From Aralia elata (taxonomy: Eukaryota > Streptophyta > Magnoliopsida > Apiales > Araliaceae), in contig CM068379.1 of the NCBI GenBank assembly GCA_034770075.1, positions 11,873,922-11,937,921 on the forward strand: a stretch of DNA of 64,000 nt, read 5' to 3'. The notes under the pieces are model-generated. The model saw only the letters and a list, made by a program, of their open reading frames with translations. It ran no database searches and was not told where the DNA came from. A program made the position numbers and the translations under genes. Of this stretch, positions 23,103 through 34,529 are shown one piece after another. Every line of letters begins with the position of its first letter. Within the stretch, counting starts at the first letter, position 1.

Positions 23103-25494
23103 TGTGACACCCCCAAATTCAGGTACCAATACCTCGAATTTGGTGCTCACGATAAAATGCATCCATACACCTCTAAACAACATAAATCAACTAATGCGGA
23201 ATAAAATAAACATATGTTGTTCATTACAAAAGGTTTACTATGGTCCCAAGGTCTACAACCTTAAATAAAATACATCGCAGAATACATTAATGATACAAAA
23301 GTATTCCACGATTACACAACAGGATAGTATATATAACTATTCCTTAAGCTTTCCTCTGCCTTTGTCCGCTTTGGAACTCCCCGGCTTAACTGCAATAGGT
23401 TCATGATATAGCAAGGGTGAGCAACTACTTTGCTCAGCAAGTTTAAAAGCAAGAATGAAGATATATCATGAATAAATAAGAATAATAGCTGCATAGATCA
23501 ACAATTTATGAACATTGATGAAATAGCTGAAATGACATAATCAAAGTCCAAATGAATCAATGAATAATGATTATTTACTGCTGAGTGGTCCAACCGACCA
23601 TGAACTTTTGGCCAAAGAGTCAATCATTCGACTAACTCTTTTAAAACCTGGCCCCATTAGTTGTACTCGAGGGGATCAGCCTCTCGTACACCATGTATAT
23701 GCATAACATTTAACTCTGACTGCATCGTATAACCGACACATTATAATCCCCTAATAAGGGTTGCTCTCTCAGTCTAAGAATCCGCACCGACGATCGGTTT
23801 GGATAGCTTTTAAAATAATAACCTGTACATGTCTAGCCGAAACAATTGGCGTAGACTATTCCCCTAAACAGTTCATGAATGAAGAACTTAAACGTTTCAC
23901 AATCCAACAACAGATAATGAATTCAAATGCATAAGCTGCGAATATCAATAATTATCTTGGAGGTGGAGTAATTGGCAATAATTAATCCACTAATATGATT
24001 CAAAGGTAATAACTCCATTTGAGTCATGAAACTTGCAACAATATACAACACCTGTATAAAATATGAAACCTGCCCGAATGTTAATTTGAGCTAGGGTAAG
24101 GAAGTTTGCATTCAATATATAAAAAGAATAAAGTTAGGGAACTTGCATAACATACACCTGTTTGCACGAAATAAAAAGAATAGTGCATAAGGTTTAGAAA
24201 CTTGCCCAACACAAGGGTTAGACAAGGGATAGGAAACTTGCCTGATGCGCTGCTACAATATTATAACACACGCTCCTTAATATCCTACACAATTAAGTAC
24301 CTATTTACATAACAATTAGTCACATACCAAATAATGGTTCAAAATGGACGCTGCATCATTAAAACACATTGATTGCCACTACGCTGCGTTTTTGATCCAC
24401 TTTGATGTTATTAATGGCTTACATAACCTCTTAACAACATTTATAAACAATCACAACAAACAAAAACACCAAGAATCGCCAAAAATCCGACCCACAAGCT
24501 TAAGAGCTCAAAACTAAGAAAAACTTGAAAAGTTTAACAAGAAATCGAATGGAAAGGATTTGGTTGATGTCTTACCTCTGTAAATCCTTCCTAGAGGTTA
24601 AGAAGCTTGACTAGGCTTGATTTTGAAGGTCCTTCTTTCTTGGTTCCTCCACCCGTGCCCTCTTCTTCTTCCTCCTTCCTTTTCCGGCGAGTTCTTCCTC
24701 TTTTTCGGCTACTTCTTCCTCCTTTTCGGTGAGCTCTCTCTCTCTCTCTCTCTGCAGAATGGGTTTGAATGAAGAGCTGATGGATTGCAAAAGAGAATGA
24801 ATGTTTGAATTTGGGAGGAGTGGAGTGAATTAGGGAGAAGTGGAAGAAAAATGAAAATGGGGTTGGTTGCTCAAGGAGCTTGCCGGCAACCTCCCTCTTG
24901 CTCAATTCTCATTGGTCCAAAATGAGGGATTGGTTCCCTCTTGGGGTAACAAGCCAAAACAAATACCCGAAAATACCAAAAATATATCTGAAAACTCCCA
25001 CTTTTGTACCAAAACTGGTAAATAACTCTACCCAAAATTAGAATGGGTACTCCCATAATTATTGGGATGTATAAAAATAATTATTATGGGATTTGTCCAT
25101 TTATTTGGAACACCCATATAACACATTTCGGATACGGATAAAATCACGTATCAGCTCAAATAAAATTTTCGACACTTGGAAAAATTATTCGTACGCATAC
25201 ACGTATTTATAAAATTTATTAACTTCGAGAAAGACACAAAAATTTTATGGCGTGAATATTGCCTCGGGAAACGTGCCCCGTGAATAGTGATTTAGCGACG
25301 CTACGCGAAATCAATTATTCACTTAAACAAAACTATAACACGTAACATTCATGCATTCACATAATCCAGGTTGTCACACAACCTTTAAACACGTAACACA
25401 GTATAATATTAATAAATTATAAAATATTTATTAATATGCAAAAATTCAAATTACAAGGAAATTTCAGAATTCCCGGTCGTTACACGAGATACCA
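23103..25494 (-). mobile_element. Solo gypsy-type LTR nested in pol
   Basis: The 2,392-bp insert begins TGTGACACCCCCAAATTC and ends GGTCGTTACA on plus. It is flanked by identical CGAGA (23098-23102 and 25495-25499). On minus it starts TGTAACGACCGGG and ends GGGGGTGTCACA, matching the end of the gypsy LTR at 57,850-61,972 (GGGGGCGTCACA) and sharing internal stretches such as the CTTGCTGAGCAAA region. No internal domain or second LTR is present, so this is a solo LTR left by LTR-LTR recombination. It contains a (TC)n tract near 24,731-24,752 and no gene. Confidence 0.93.
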
Positions 25495-25562
25495 TTTGCT
25501 TTTACCAGTTGCAGCTGTGAGACATTCCTGCAATATATACTAATTTCACAAATTGGTACCCT
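25495..25562 (-). pseudogene. pol: Protease N-terminal stub separated from pol
   Basis: This short piece joins the gag 3' end to the solo LTR. In the pol frame it ends just before the catalytic Asp of the protease, which resumes at 23,102 on the other side. CGAGA at 25495-25499 is the duplicated target. Confidence 0.8.
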
Positions 25563-27762
25563 TTAATAAGGAGGGTCCTTTGGGTAAGTTCTCCACTTTG
25601 TATAAGGAATACTTGTGTTTTCCTTTACAAAACTGGGTACAGGATAATCATCTTCAGTAGATACAAGCATTCTATGAGTAGTAGGTCTATAGTATGCATA
25701 ATTCATTTTATTCTTATAACCTGAATAATGATGATGAGAATTTTTGTAAGGTCTTTTATTATAAAATTCTTTTCTTGTATTCTTTACAATGATCGGTGAA
25801 GTGTAAGTTCCTTTTGGAACCCAAATCATTTTACCTTTATAGTTTCCATTTCGAGCATTGCACATGTAAATAGAATGACCATTTCGATTATAGTAAGAAC
25901 ATTTGGTAAATGGAGATGTATGAGTTTCTTTTTCTTTACTTTTAACATGATAGAGTCCTTTATCTTTTGTTTTACTCGATTCTCCAATGTATCCTAATCC
26001 TTCTTTATTAAATCCACACTTTTGTTGATTTAACATAACATCAAGGTTTTCTTTTCCTTTAGTGAATTTAAGAACTATGGTATTTAAATCATTACGTTCT
26101 TTAGTTAAAGTGCTAATTTGATCAATTAAAGAAGAGTCTTCTTTTTGTTTTTCAACTTCTATTTTTAGAGATGAAATATCTTTGCTCAGCACTTGATTTT
26201 GTATTTGAGTATCTTTATTTACTACAGCAAGTGTTGAATTTTCAATTTCAAGATTTTCAACAGAAATAATAAGTGTTGAATTTTCTATTTCAAGATCTTT
26301 ATTTAATTTTCTTAATTTTTCAATTTCTTCTTTTAGTAATAAATTCTCTGAAAAATCATTTTCTAATTTTTCTTTTTCTTCTTTTAAGCTTTCATTAATT
26401 ATAATTAAGTTTGAATTTTCTATTTCAAGATTTCTGTTAGTCTTAATTAATTTTTCTAATGAAAATTTTAATTTAATAAAATCTTCTTTAATGATTTCAT
26501 TGTCCTCATATAAACAATTATAAGTTTCTTGTAATTCATGATGTTCTTCATTTATATTTTCTAATGTATGTGTGACAAATGAAGTACTAGGTAATTGATG
26601 TTCAGAATTTACCTCAGATCTTGGTGATGAATCGTCGTCTGCCATTAAGCACAAATTTGCTTTTTCTTCAGTTTGCTCAGTAGTTCCTTCTTCGTCACTT
26701 AAATCCCAGCCTTCCTCAGCTACTAGTGTTTTGTTGTTGACTAATTTTGGACAATCCTTTTTGAAATGTCCAGGCTGGTTGCATTCAAAACATGTATTTG
26801 AATTTTCATTGGAGCTGATATTTCTAAAGTTGTTGTTTGCTTTGAAATTTCCTCCTTGTGGTTTTGGTTTGAAGACTTGTTTGCCTCTGAAGTTGTTATA
26901 GTTGTTGTTTGTCTTTAGAAAGCCTTTGCCATATTTTCTGGCTTTACTTTGAATTACTCTTCTGAGTTGTCTAGATAATAAAGCAACTTCATTATTATCT
27001 AGACTTAGGAGTTCTTCATTTAACTCCTCATCATCGCTTTCTTGATCTACAAGTAGAGCTTTGAAAGCAATTCCTTTCTTTTTGAGGTCTGTATCCGATC
27101 CTGTTTTTTCGACTAGCATGTCGACTTCATGAGCTCGAAGATTTTCGATAAGAATGTCAAGAGGATAGACAGTTAGATCCTGCATTTCTTTGATAGCTGT
27201 AAGTTTCATTTTCCATACGGATGGAAGAGCTTTGAGAATTCTTCTGTTTTTCTCATTGGTTGTGTAAGCTTTTCCGAGTTGTTCCAGCTCATCAATGATT
27301 CTGGAAAAACGTGTTTCCATATCAATGATTTTTTCATTTTCTTCAAGTCTGAAGTTTTCATACTCTTGGATTAGAGCATCTTTTCTGGTTTCTTTGATAT
27401 GATTGGTTCCTTCATAGGTTATAATCAATTTTCCCAGATTTCTTTTGCATTCTTGCAGTTGCTAACTCTTTTGTACTTTTTTCTATGAGAGCACTGGTCA
27501 GCACTTGTTCGGCTCTAGATGCTATGTTCATAGCCTCTTCATCTTCAGTGGTGAATTCATCAGCATCTTTTTCTACGATCTTTTCTCCTTCAATTTTTGT
27601 GGGAACTTTCACACCTCGTTCTATGGCAAGCCAAACTTTGATTCCTTGTGACTTGGCATAGATTTTGAATCTATTTTTCCAGGTAGCAAAGTTTGTACCA
27701 TCAAATAGTGGAGGTCTGGACATTGATAGTCCTTCTCCGCAACCGGTAGCATTGTAGGCCAT
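25563..27762 (-). pseudogene. gag: Sirevirus-like gag with one-base frameshift
   Basis: The first part (27762-27412) begins MAYNATGCGEG and carries the copia gag start (FDGTNFATWKNRF). The second (27428-25563) continues with the gag core, a CCHC zinc knuckle CFECNQPGHFKKDC near residue 210, and a long Glu/Lys/Leu/Asn coiled coil (about residues 290-480). A degenerate second knuckle (CSYYNRNGHSIYMC, second Cys replaced by Tyr) is followed by a basic C-terminus ending KDPPY. The two frames overlap near 27,440, where one base is missing relative to family members, so the product would end after ~116 residues. Long coiled-coil gag is usual in Sireviruses. The lesion is either real inactivation or a sequencing error. 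Confidence 0.88.
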
Positions 27763-27820
27763 AGATGGATCTACTCTTTGGTATGCCTGTACTTACTCAA
27801 CAAACAAGTTAAAGAGCACC

Positions 27821-27832
27821 GCTCTGATACCA
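27821..27832 (-). promoter_or_regulatory. Primer-binding site for initiator tRNA-Met
   Basis: On minus the 12-mer TGGTATCAGAGC lies two bases after the 5' LTR (27,835). It is complementary to the 3' end of plant initiator Met tRNA, the usual primer of plant copia and many gypsy elements, and it fixes the element's orientation. Confidence 0.95.
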
Positions 27833-27834
27833 AT

Positions 27835-30321
27835 TGAAAGTCCAATAATAATCTAGAAGGGGGGTTGAATAGATTATTACCGTTTAAAAAATTATCTTAG
27901 GCCTTTTTAAATTTTTAGTAAATTAATTTGCAGTGTCAGAAATTAATATGCAAGATGGTAAAAATTTAATCACACAATGCACAGAGATTTGTCTGGTTCA
28001 CAACATACATCCAGGGTATGTTGTTACGTCCAGTCTCAAGCTTCTCTCCAGAACTTGAGATCCTATTACTATCAGTAATAAATACTCCTTCAACAGGCGG
28101 AGAAGCCTTTACAAAGTTTTATAGACAAACTTACAACTATTCCATAACTAACTCTCTTGGACAGCAAGCTCTCAGCTTCCTCCTCAAACTTAGTTGCACC
28201 TTTCCTTTGAGTTCAGTTTTACTTTATGATCTGGTCTTGAAACGACAGTCTCTTCCTCACCTCACAAGTACACTAGAGACCCAACTCCCAGCTGACCTCT
28301 CTAAGACTCTGGTCTTGGTCAAAGAATTACTCGTCTTTCTCACAAATACATAAAAGAAAATAACTCTACCCTTTTCCTTTTACAAATGGATTTGATGTAA
28401 ATATGCTTCTAAAATAAGCAGATGAAATTTAGTACAGATGTATAAAAGTTAAAATAACTTTTATATTTGATGCTCTTCAAATAAGCAGATAACAATTAAA
28501 ATTCAGTTATATTTATAAAAGTTCAATGACTTTTATATTTGAGAAAGTATGCTTCTTATGTAAGCAGGTATGAGTTTATGCTCAATAAATATCAATGCTT
28601 CTAAATAAGCAAATATATAATTTAATACAATTTTATAAAGAAGTATTTATTCTTTATAATAAAGAATGTGTTTCTTTTGATTTCAAATGTTATGCAACAA
28701 GTATTGTATAAAAAAATGATTTTAGGTTCAAATACTTGTAATAACATATATAGATAAACAGTATTTGATATAACAAATAAATTTGTTGTAACTCAAAGAT
28801 ATATGAAAAATATTTTATCTATTATGTGAATGATTATAAATAAAGCCACTTAGGATTTTAAGGACCGTTTGAATAATTCGCTCGAGAGTGAATAAATTCA
28901 AATTATATCGGTTTCTAAGTACGGGCAATATTTATAGTTTTACAATTGATACTTATATAAATATTTTCAGTGGATCGCAAGAAATTCAAGAAACTGTTCG
29001 GATACGTCTCTATAAGTGAAGTATCTCAGGGTTGTGCTGACGATCAAGCTATAATCCACTTTACTAATATTTATATAAATAATATGAATAAAAAGCCACT
29101 TAGGATTTTAAGGACCGTTTGAATAATTCACTTAAGAGTGAATAAATTCAAATTATATCGGTGTCTAAGTACTGACTTATTATTAATAAATAGATAAAAT
29201 ATAGATATATATAATTGTGTATAACAATTTGTATTTGTATATCTATAATCATAAACAAGTAAGAGATAATGCAATTAAATAATTCAAACAACTTATCTCA
29301 AACACTTGTGACCAATTTTCTCTTCCTTAACTAATCAGAACCTTGAAAATAGAAGAGAGCTAAAGCTTTTTAGAGAGAGAGAATGTAGGCAAGGAGTAAG
29401 CTTTTTCTTTGTAAATTGGCAAATGAGAATGAAGAATAAGCTTCCTATTTATAGAATTTTGAAGCTAGGGGCATGTTGGTCTTTTTGGAAAATCAAGGGC
29501 TGTGATGTTGTTATTTTGAAATGGAAGGCTCGGATAAAATTTAACTCACATGGATCAGTATTCAGCAGTTTTTCTTCTGCATTAAAGTTCAGGACGGTTG
29601 AAAATTCAACCATCTTTTGGTGCATTAAATGAGCACATGCTCATTTACTTTTCAAATTGATTTCTAGCTTCATGCACGGATGAACCAAGGTTTTGTCCCA
29701 AAATATGAGTCCAATTTGATTTGCCAGCAAAGCTCGGTCAAAGCTATAGGCTTTTAGCTTTATGGCATACATGCATACATGCATACATAATATATTTATA
29801 TGAAACACACACATGCATGTAATTTTAAACTGTCCTAGTACATAGCTTCAGATAGAATGAAATAAATTGTCCCAAAATAGTGTCTCATTCCTTTTGGTTA
29901 ATGACTTGGCAAATGCAACAATTAAAAACTTGACTTCATTTTCGGGTTCATAAATAGTTTCAAGGCTTAATTTGGTTCAAGTCTTTTATCCGAGTATACA
30001 CACATATGTATAAATATTTTAAAGCTCTAAGTGTGTAATAAAAATCTTTTTTGCTTTGAAATTTATTTTGAAATAGGAATACTCCTTTGCCTTAGGAAAT
30101 GTTAATATGTGAATTAACCATTTTAACACTTGATATTATTTTATCAAGGTTAATAAGATATTAATTCATTTAGAAATTTAGAAAACATTTTTGGTCAAAG
30201 TAAATGAGGATAATTCAAAACAACTATAAAACAAAACCTATGGAGAGGATTCTACCCTTTTGTTAATCTTTTTCTTAATTATTGTTATCATCAAAATATT
30301 CTAAAAATCGGAGACCTATCA
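27835..30321 (-). repeat. 5' LTR of the Sirevirus-like element
   Basis: This 2,487-bp LTR is near-identical to 13,873-16,351. The 8-bp length difference is an extra CATACATG-type unit near 29,770. It contains the 80-bp internal duplication at 28843-28922 and 29093-29172, and the TATA box. Confidence 0.95.
29444..29454 (-). promoter_or_regulatory. TATA box of the 5' LTR
   Basis: On minus the LTR reads CTATAAATAGG, a near-perfect TATA box, so transcription of the element likely begins ~30 bp downstream near 29,415. The 3' LTR carries the same box at ~15,482-15,492. Confidence 0.75.
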
Positions 30322-30754
30322 ATATGATTAATTATAATATTTATTATTTTATAATTACAAATGACTCATATTAAGTTTTATTTAAAAATGTCTTAATTGA
30401 GCTTTTAAAAAGTTAATAATGATTTTTGGACGGAATATTATAGATGGTATTAATGAAGGTTTGTGGTAGAGGTACATATACTAAATCTTTAAATTTTTAA
30501 AGTGCATAATAATATAAGATTTTTAAAGTGCATAATAATCGATTTTCTAGTCATTGTGGTTATCAAATCTTTTTTTTTATTACAAACGTAGTACTATACT
30601 CGAAAAAAATTACAAAATGATCATTACTTAACATTCCGTCCAAAAAAATAGACAAAAATGCTTAGTAGACTAACGATTAACACGTGTTAGTTACGTGGAT
30701 CAGGTGTTAACATTTTGTCCATTTTTTTAAAGGCAAACTAGTCTTTTTCTAGTT
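30322..30754. other. Flank with left arm of an inverted repeat
   Basis: AT-rich DNA beginning with the ATATG TSD. A short direct repeat (ATTTTTAAAGTGCATAATAA) occurs twice near 30,495-30,538. Bases ~30,551-30,660 form the left arm of an inverted repeat. No gene is seen. Confidence 0.6.
30551..30660 (+). repeat. Left arm of a ~105-bp inverted repeat
   Basis: TCATTGTGGTTATCAAATCT through TTAACATTCCGTCCAAAAA matches, as reverse complement with few mismatches, the stretch at 36,736-36,840. The arms may be the terminal inverted repeats of a disrupted DNA transposon that now holds a Helitron and a solo LTR, or two oppositely oriented copies of a small repeat. Confidence 0.75.
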
Positions 30755-33700
30755 TCCAAATATACTATATATATATTAAAGTAAAAAATTAAATTTCTAT
30801 TTTAAACTTATATAGTGTATATGTTTGTATTTAAAACACTTCAATATATTAAATTATTAATTAATTAAATGACATAAAAGGAACCATAAATCAAAAACCC
30901 ATATCAAAAGCTTATTAGTAATCAATACAAAAATATAAAGAAAAATATGTACAGAAAAAACCCATAAATCAAAAGCTTAAGAATAATCAATACAAAAGTA
31001 TACAAAAAAGTATGTACGGTGAGAAAGTTAATTTTCATTATATTCATTATACTGTGGGAAATGCTTAAAAAAAATGTAAAGGGAAATCACATAATGAGAG
31101 AGCAAACTCAAGTTCAGATCCCCAATGATTTTCTGTCGTACACATCAATACTAATATATAAATGCAGGACATGCTATCCTTCAGTTAAAAAACTCACCGA
31201 GTCAACCCTTAATTAATTAAGATTTAACTCGGTCAATTGAAAAACTCACGCGAGTTTGGAATCGAGTCTTCAATCGACAAAACCGTCGGTCTCCTCAGAT
31301 TTCCCCAATTCGTCCTCTTCTTCTTCCTCTTCTTCACTACCTTCTCTTTCCCCGTGGATCAAAAACCTAGATTCCTCACCCCTATTCCACTTCCATATAT
31401 CTGTTTCCCTTCTCTCGCTCCTTTCAATTTCACACTCAAGCGATAAACCCCTCCCCCTTCTCCTTATCTCAACCTACTTAACTATTGTTTTGGCAGCGGC
31501 GGCACCAGGAATTGGGGGTATTCGAATCGGATTTTCTCAGATGATGAGAGATCAAAGCAGGGAGAGGTGTCAATGGGATACAACAAACAATTACAGCAAC
31601 ATACGCAGTCAGTGCCTTCGCAATTGCATTAGAAACCAACTAGTGGTGGTCTTGATTTGGCTTCCCCTGATTCAGTGTCAAGGTACCCAAATTCATTTGA
31701 TAACTTTCTACTTTCCGCTATATGAACCCATGTAGATGTATTTACGTGCGTATGTTAGTATAAATCTGTTGACATGCCTTCCTTAGATTCAGTTTTAAGG
31801 TAGTCCATTTTTCTGACTTTGTGTTTTGGTTACTTGGGGCATATACAAGATGACCTTTTGAGCTGAGATATCTCAATAGTTCTGAGCAGTTTAATCGTAA
31901 CACAACTTAATCACTTTACATTATGTGAACACACATATGTATGCATGTCTTGAGATTGCTCTGAATTGGGTTTTGATTTTTTTGATTTGGATTCAATTTT
32001 TCTCACTGAACTAAACTTGCACATTACATGTTTGATGCAATGACATAAAGAAGTCATACATAGTCATTTTACCCTTCAATTAAACAAATTAGCTCAAGGA
32101 AGAGTGCATCATTTTGAGGACACTTTTATGCCAGTAAAAAAGCTATGTATTTTCATTTCAATTTGTTTTCTTATTGTTGCATCTTAGTTTAATTTGTTAT
32201 TCAAATTTACGAAACACATATAGTAGCTTCAATTTTTCTTGATTCGACTCCTCTTCCTTTTGTTTAGTTTTTATGCATTATGCAATCAATATTGTAAGTG
32301 AGCTCATTGAATTTACATTGTTGGCACTTCGGCAAGAGAGGAGTTACATAACAACAGTTATTTGGAAAGATTAGAAACCACCTTCACTTTTAGTGTAAAG
32401 TTACTAATTGTTCCAAAAGTTGCACCTGGTGGAGATTGGACCAACCATGTATATCATGCTTTATATAGAATAGTGTTTAGAGGATTTTACCATTATCTGA
32501 TAGTACATGCAAATTCACAAAAAATGTTATATGGTAATACAGTAAGTACACATTCTAGGGCTCCTATTTATAATTTTAACTCACATGATGTCTAAGGCAT
32601 ACTCTGTGCATCATACACAATTGAATAAATTTGTTATCTAATTATTTTTTATACTAAAACAACATCTGATTCGTATTTTACATCAGATCAAATAAGATGA
32701 TATTGTGTTAGTTCTTATCATTTTTTATTCAAAATTTTATTAAATGAACTAACAAATATAATTAATAATTAATAATTTTGAAAAAGAATGATCTTATGTA
32801 TAGTACACAAAAAGTTTTTGTCAATGGTATTGGTTTTATTGAGCTTTGTAGGTAGTTCTCAACAAAAGAATGATGTGATGTGTCAGCTTGATAAAGAGAC
32901 TGTATTTGATGAGGCTTTAGATGCTTTTATATTACCTCATTCCAAAGGTAATTGATTTTATATTTGGAATGAATGGAGTATGATAAAAGGTAGTTATTGT
33001 TTTTTAATTAATAATTACTTTCATGAATAGTTTGAATTGTATGTTGCGTAATGAATTTTTGATTGAATTGAAGAAGCTCAATGGCACCTCATAAACTTCA
33101 AAGATTTTAATGAAACACAGTAAGAAGAGGGAGAGTGACCAAGTTATCTAATTAAAAATTTTATGATGCAAGTTATCTTCTTTTTTGGCATAATGTGTCT
33201 ATTTATGATGCAAGTTATCTAATTAAAAATTTTATTTGTTAATTGTAGGTTACCAAGTTTGGTTTCATATTATTTAGGAGTTGTGCGTATCACATATTTG
33301 TTGAAATACCACAATGAAAAGATAAGTTTACCTTTCACTTTTAGTTAGATAACCCAAAAACTATATAGCAAAGCATTTCAAGCTCTCTAATTTGCTATCT
33401 TTGCATTTTATCTTTGAAGCTCAATCAAGAGCCTCAATGTTAGGCATTGTTTTTCTGACAATCATATACAAAATTACATCTATTGGTTGATGGTTGATGT
33501 ATTGTGTTTTGTTCTTGAAGAAGTACCCCATTTTTTTAATGTCTTAATGGATAATTACTAATAACTTTATTTGTGTTATTTGTGGAGTTTGGGATATGAA
33601 TTTGATGTAGAATCTAATTTTTAGAATACAGTTTTTGGGATATAAAGTTAATATAGAATCGTGCAAGCTTGGAATTTGGTGCTGATGGTGGACCTTAACT

Positions 33701-34389
33701 CCCAAAGTAGTTGTTCTCCATAATTTTCTAACCTCCACGGCTGGTTTTGCACCAACTATTGATGTTGGGCATTTTGTTGTAATTTCTTTGTTTCGAAAAA
33801 AGGTCTTGGGGTATTGCTATTTATATTTGGCAGCCCCATACCTTCTGATATATTTGTCTTGCACTCTTTGGTACATTACTTTATTTCATAGGGATGAAGA
33901 ACTCAATTCCAAGGTAGCAAATCGAAAAGAAGACCATTAGACTGAAGACAACTTAAATCTTTGGAAGATATAATACTGTATTTTTATGTGGTGTTTAAAT
34001 TTCAAGATGTAAAATGGGTTGCGTTGGGTTTGATAACGTTTGTAATCTTGGTGTTCAATTTAAGAGAATTTTGTTGTGAATTCGTAGTGGGTATTTGAAA
34101 TTTCATGTGTTAAGTATGAATTAGTTATAAAAATCTCTAGGTGCGTATTCATCTCCGGGTGTGTAAATAACAATTTCACAATTATTTACATATTTGCAAT
34201 TTTATATTTATAATATAATCTATTGAATCAAAAAGAAATTCATGCTAAGTAAATATGATGAATGGTCTCTAAAGTCATTTTTAATTCTTACAACAGATAA
34301 TACATCTTCAATTTAGAGAACGACCATGCTAATAAATTATACAATCCATTATTTAAACTAGCCCGTGCATTGCACGAGCTATCAACTAG
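30755..34389 (+). mobile_element. Helitron-like element, non-autonomous
   Basis: The right end has the Helitron signature: a hairpin GCCCGTGC-ATT-GCACGAGC (34361-34379; one mispair), then ATCAACTAG ending in CTAG and followed by T (34390). The left end is likely TCCAAATATACTATATATAT at 30755, which resembles plant Helitron 5' termini, but the base before it is T rather than the expected A, so this border is less certain. No Rep/helicase coding is seen. The ~3.6-kb interior has exon-like pieces: a CT-rich leader at 31,240-31,450 followed by a possible acceptor near 31,545, an open stretch at 32,362-32,595, and another open stretch at ~32,855-32,947 followed by GGTAATT. They may be captured host gene fragments, but I cannot identify them. 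Confidence 0.7.
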
Positions 34390-34529
34390 TACATATAAAT
34401 GGTAGTCACTGTGTCCATAACTCTAATCAAAGCAAACCTTAAATCGAATACACTAATTACAAATCATCTAAAAGTATCCAGCCAGACTTAAAAGTTGGCC
34501 CCACGGACGCTTACGGACGCCGTGATATC

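Larger units (their letters stand above)
13873..30321 (-). mobile_element. Complete Sirevirus-like Ty1/copia retrotransposon
   Basis: The 16.4-kb element lies on the minus strand, with its 5' LTR at the right. Both LTRs run TG to CA, and ATATG is duplicated at 13868-13872 and 30322-30326. The order on minus is LTR, initiator-Met primer site, gag with zinc knuckle and long coiled coil, pol (PR-IN-RT-RH, copia order), a ~2-kb spacer, a 399-aa ORF, purine tracts, LTR. Long gag, a post-pol ORF and several polypurine tracts fit the Sirevirus genus. The copy is not autonomous as it stands: gag has a frameshift and the protease is split by a solo LTR. LTR comparison by eye shows about 20 substitutions plus one 8-bp length difference in ~2.48 kb, so the insertion is recent. 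Confidence 0.93.

Noticed and set aside
24591..24905. Arg/Glu-rich ORF on minus in the solo LTR.
   Set aside because: It is produced by a CT microsatellite and purine-rich DNA in an LTR; there is no conserved domain.
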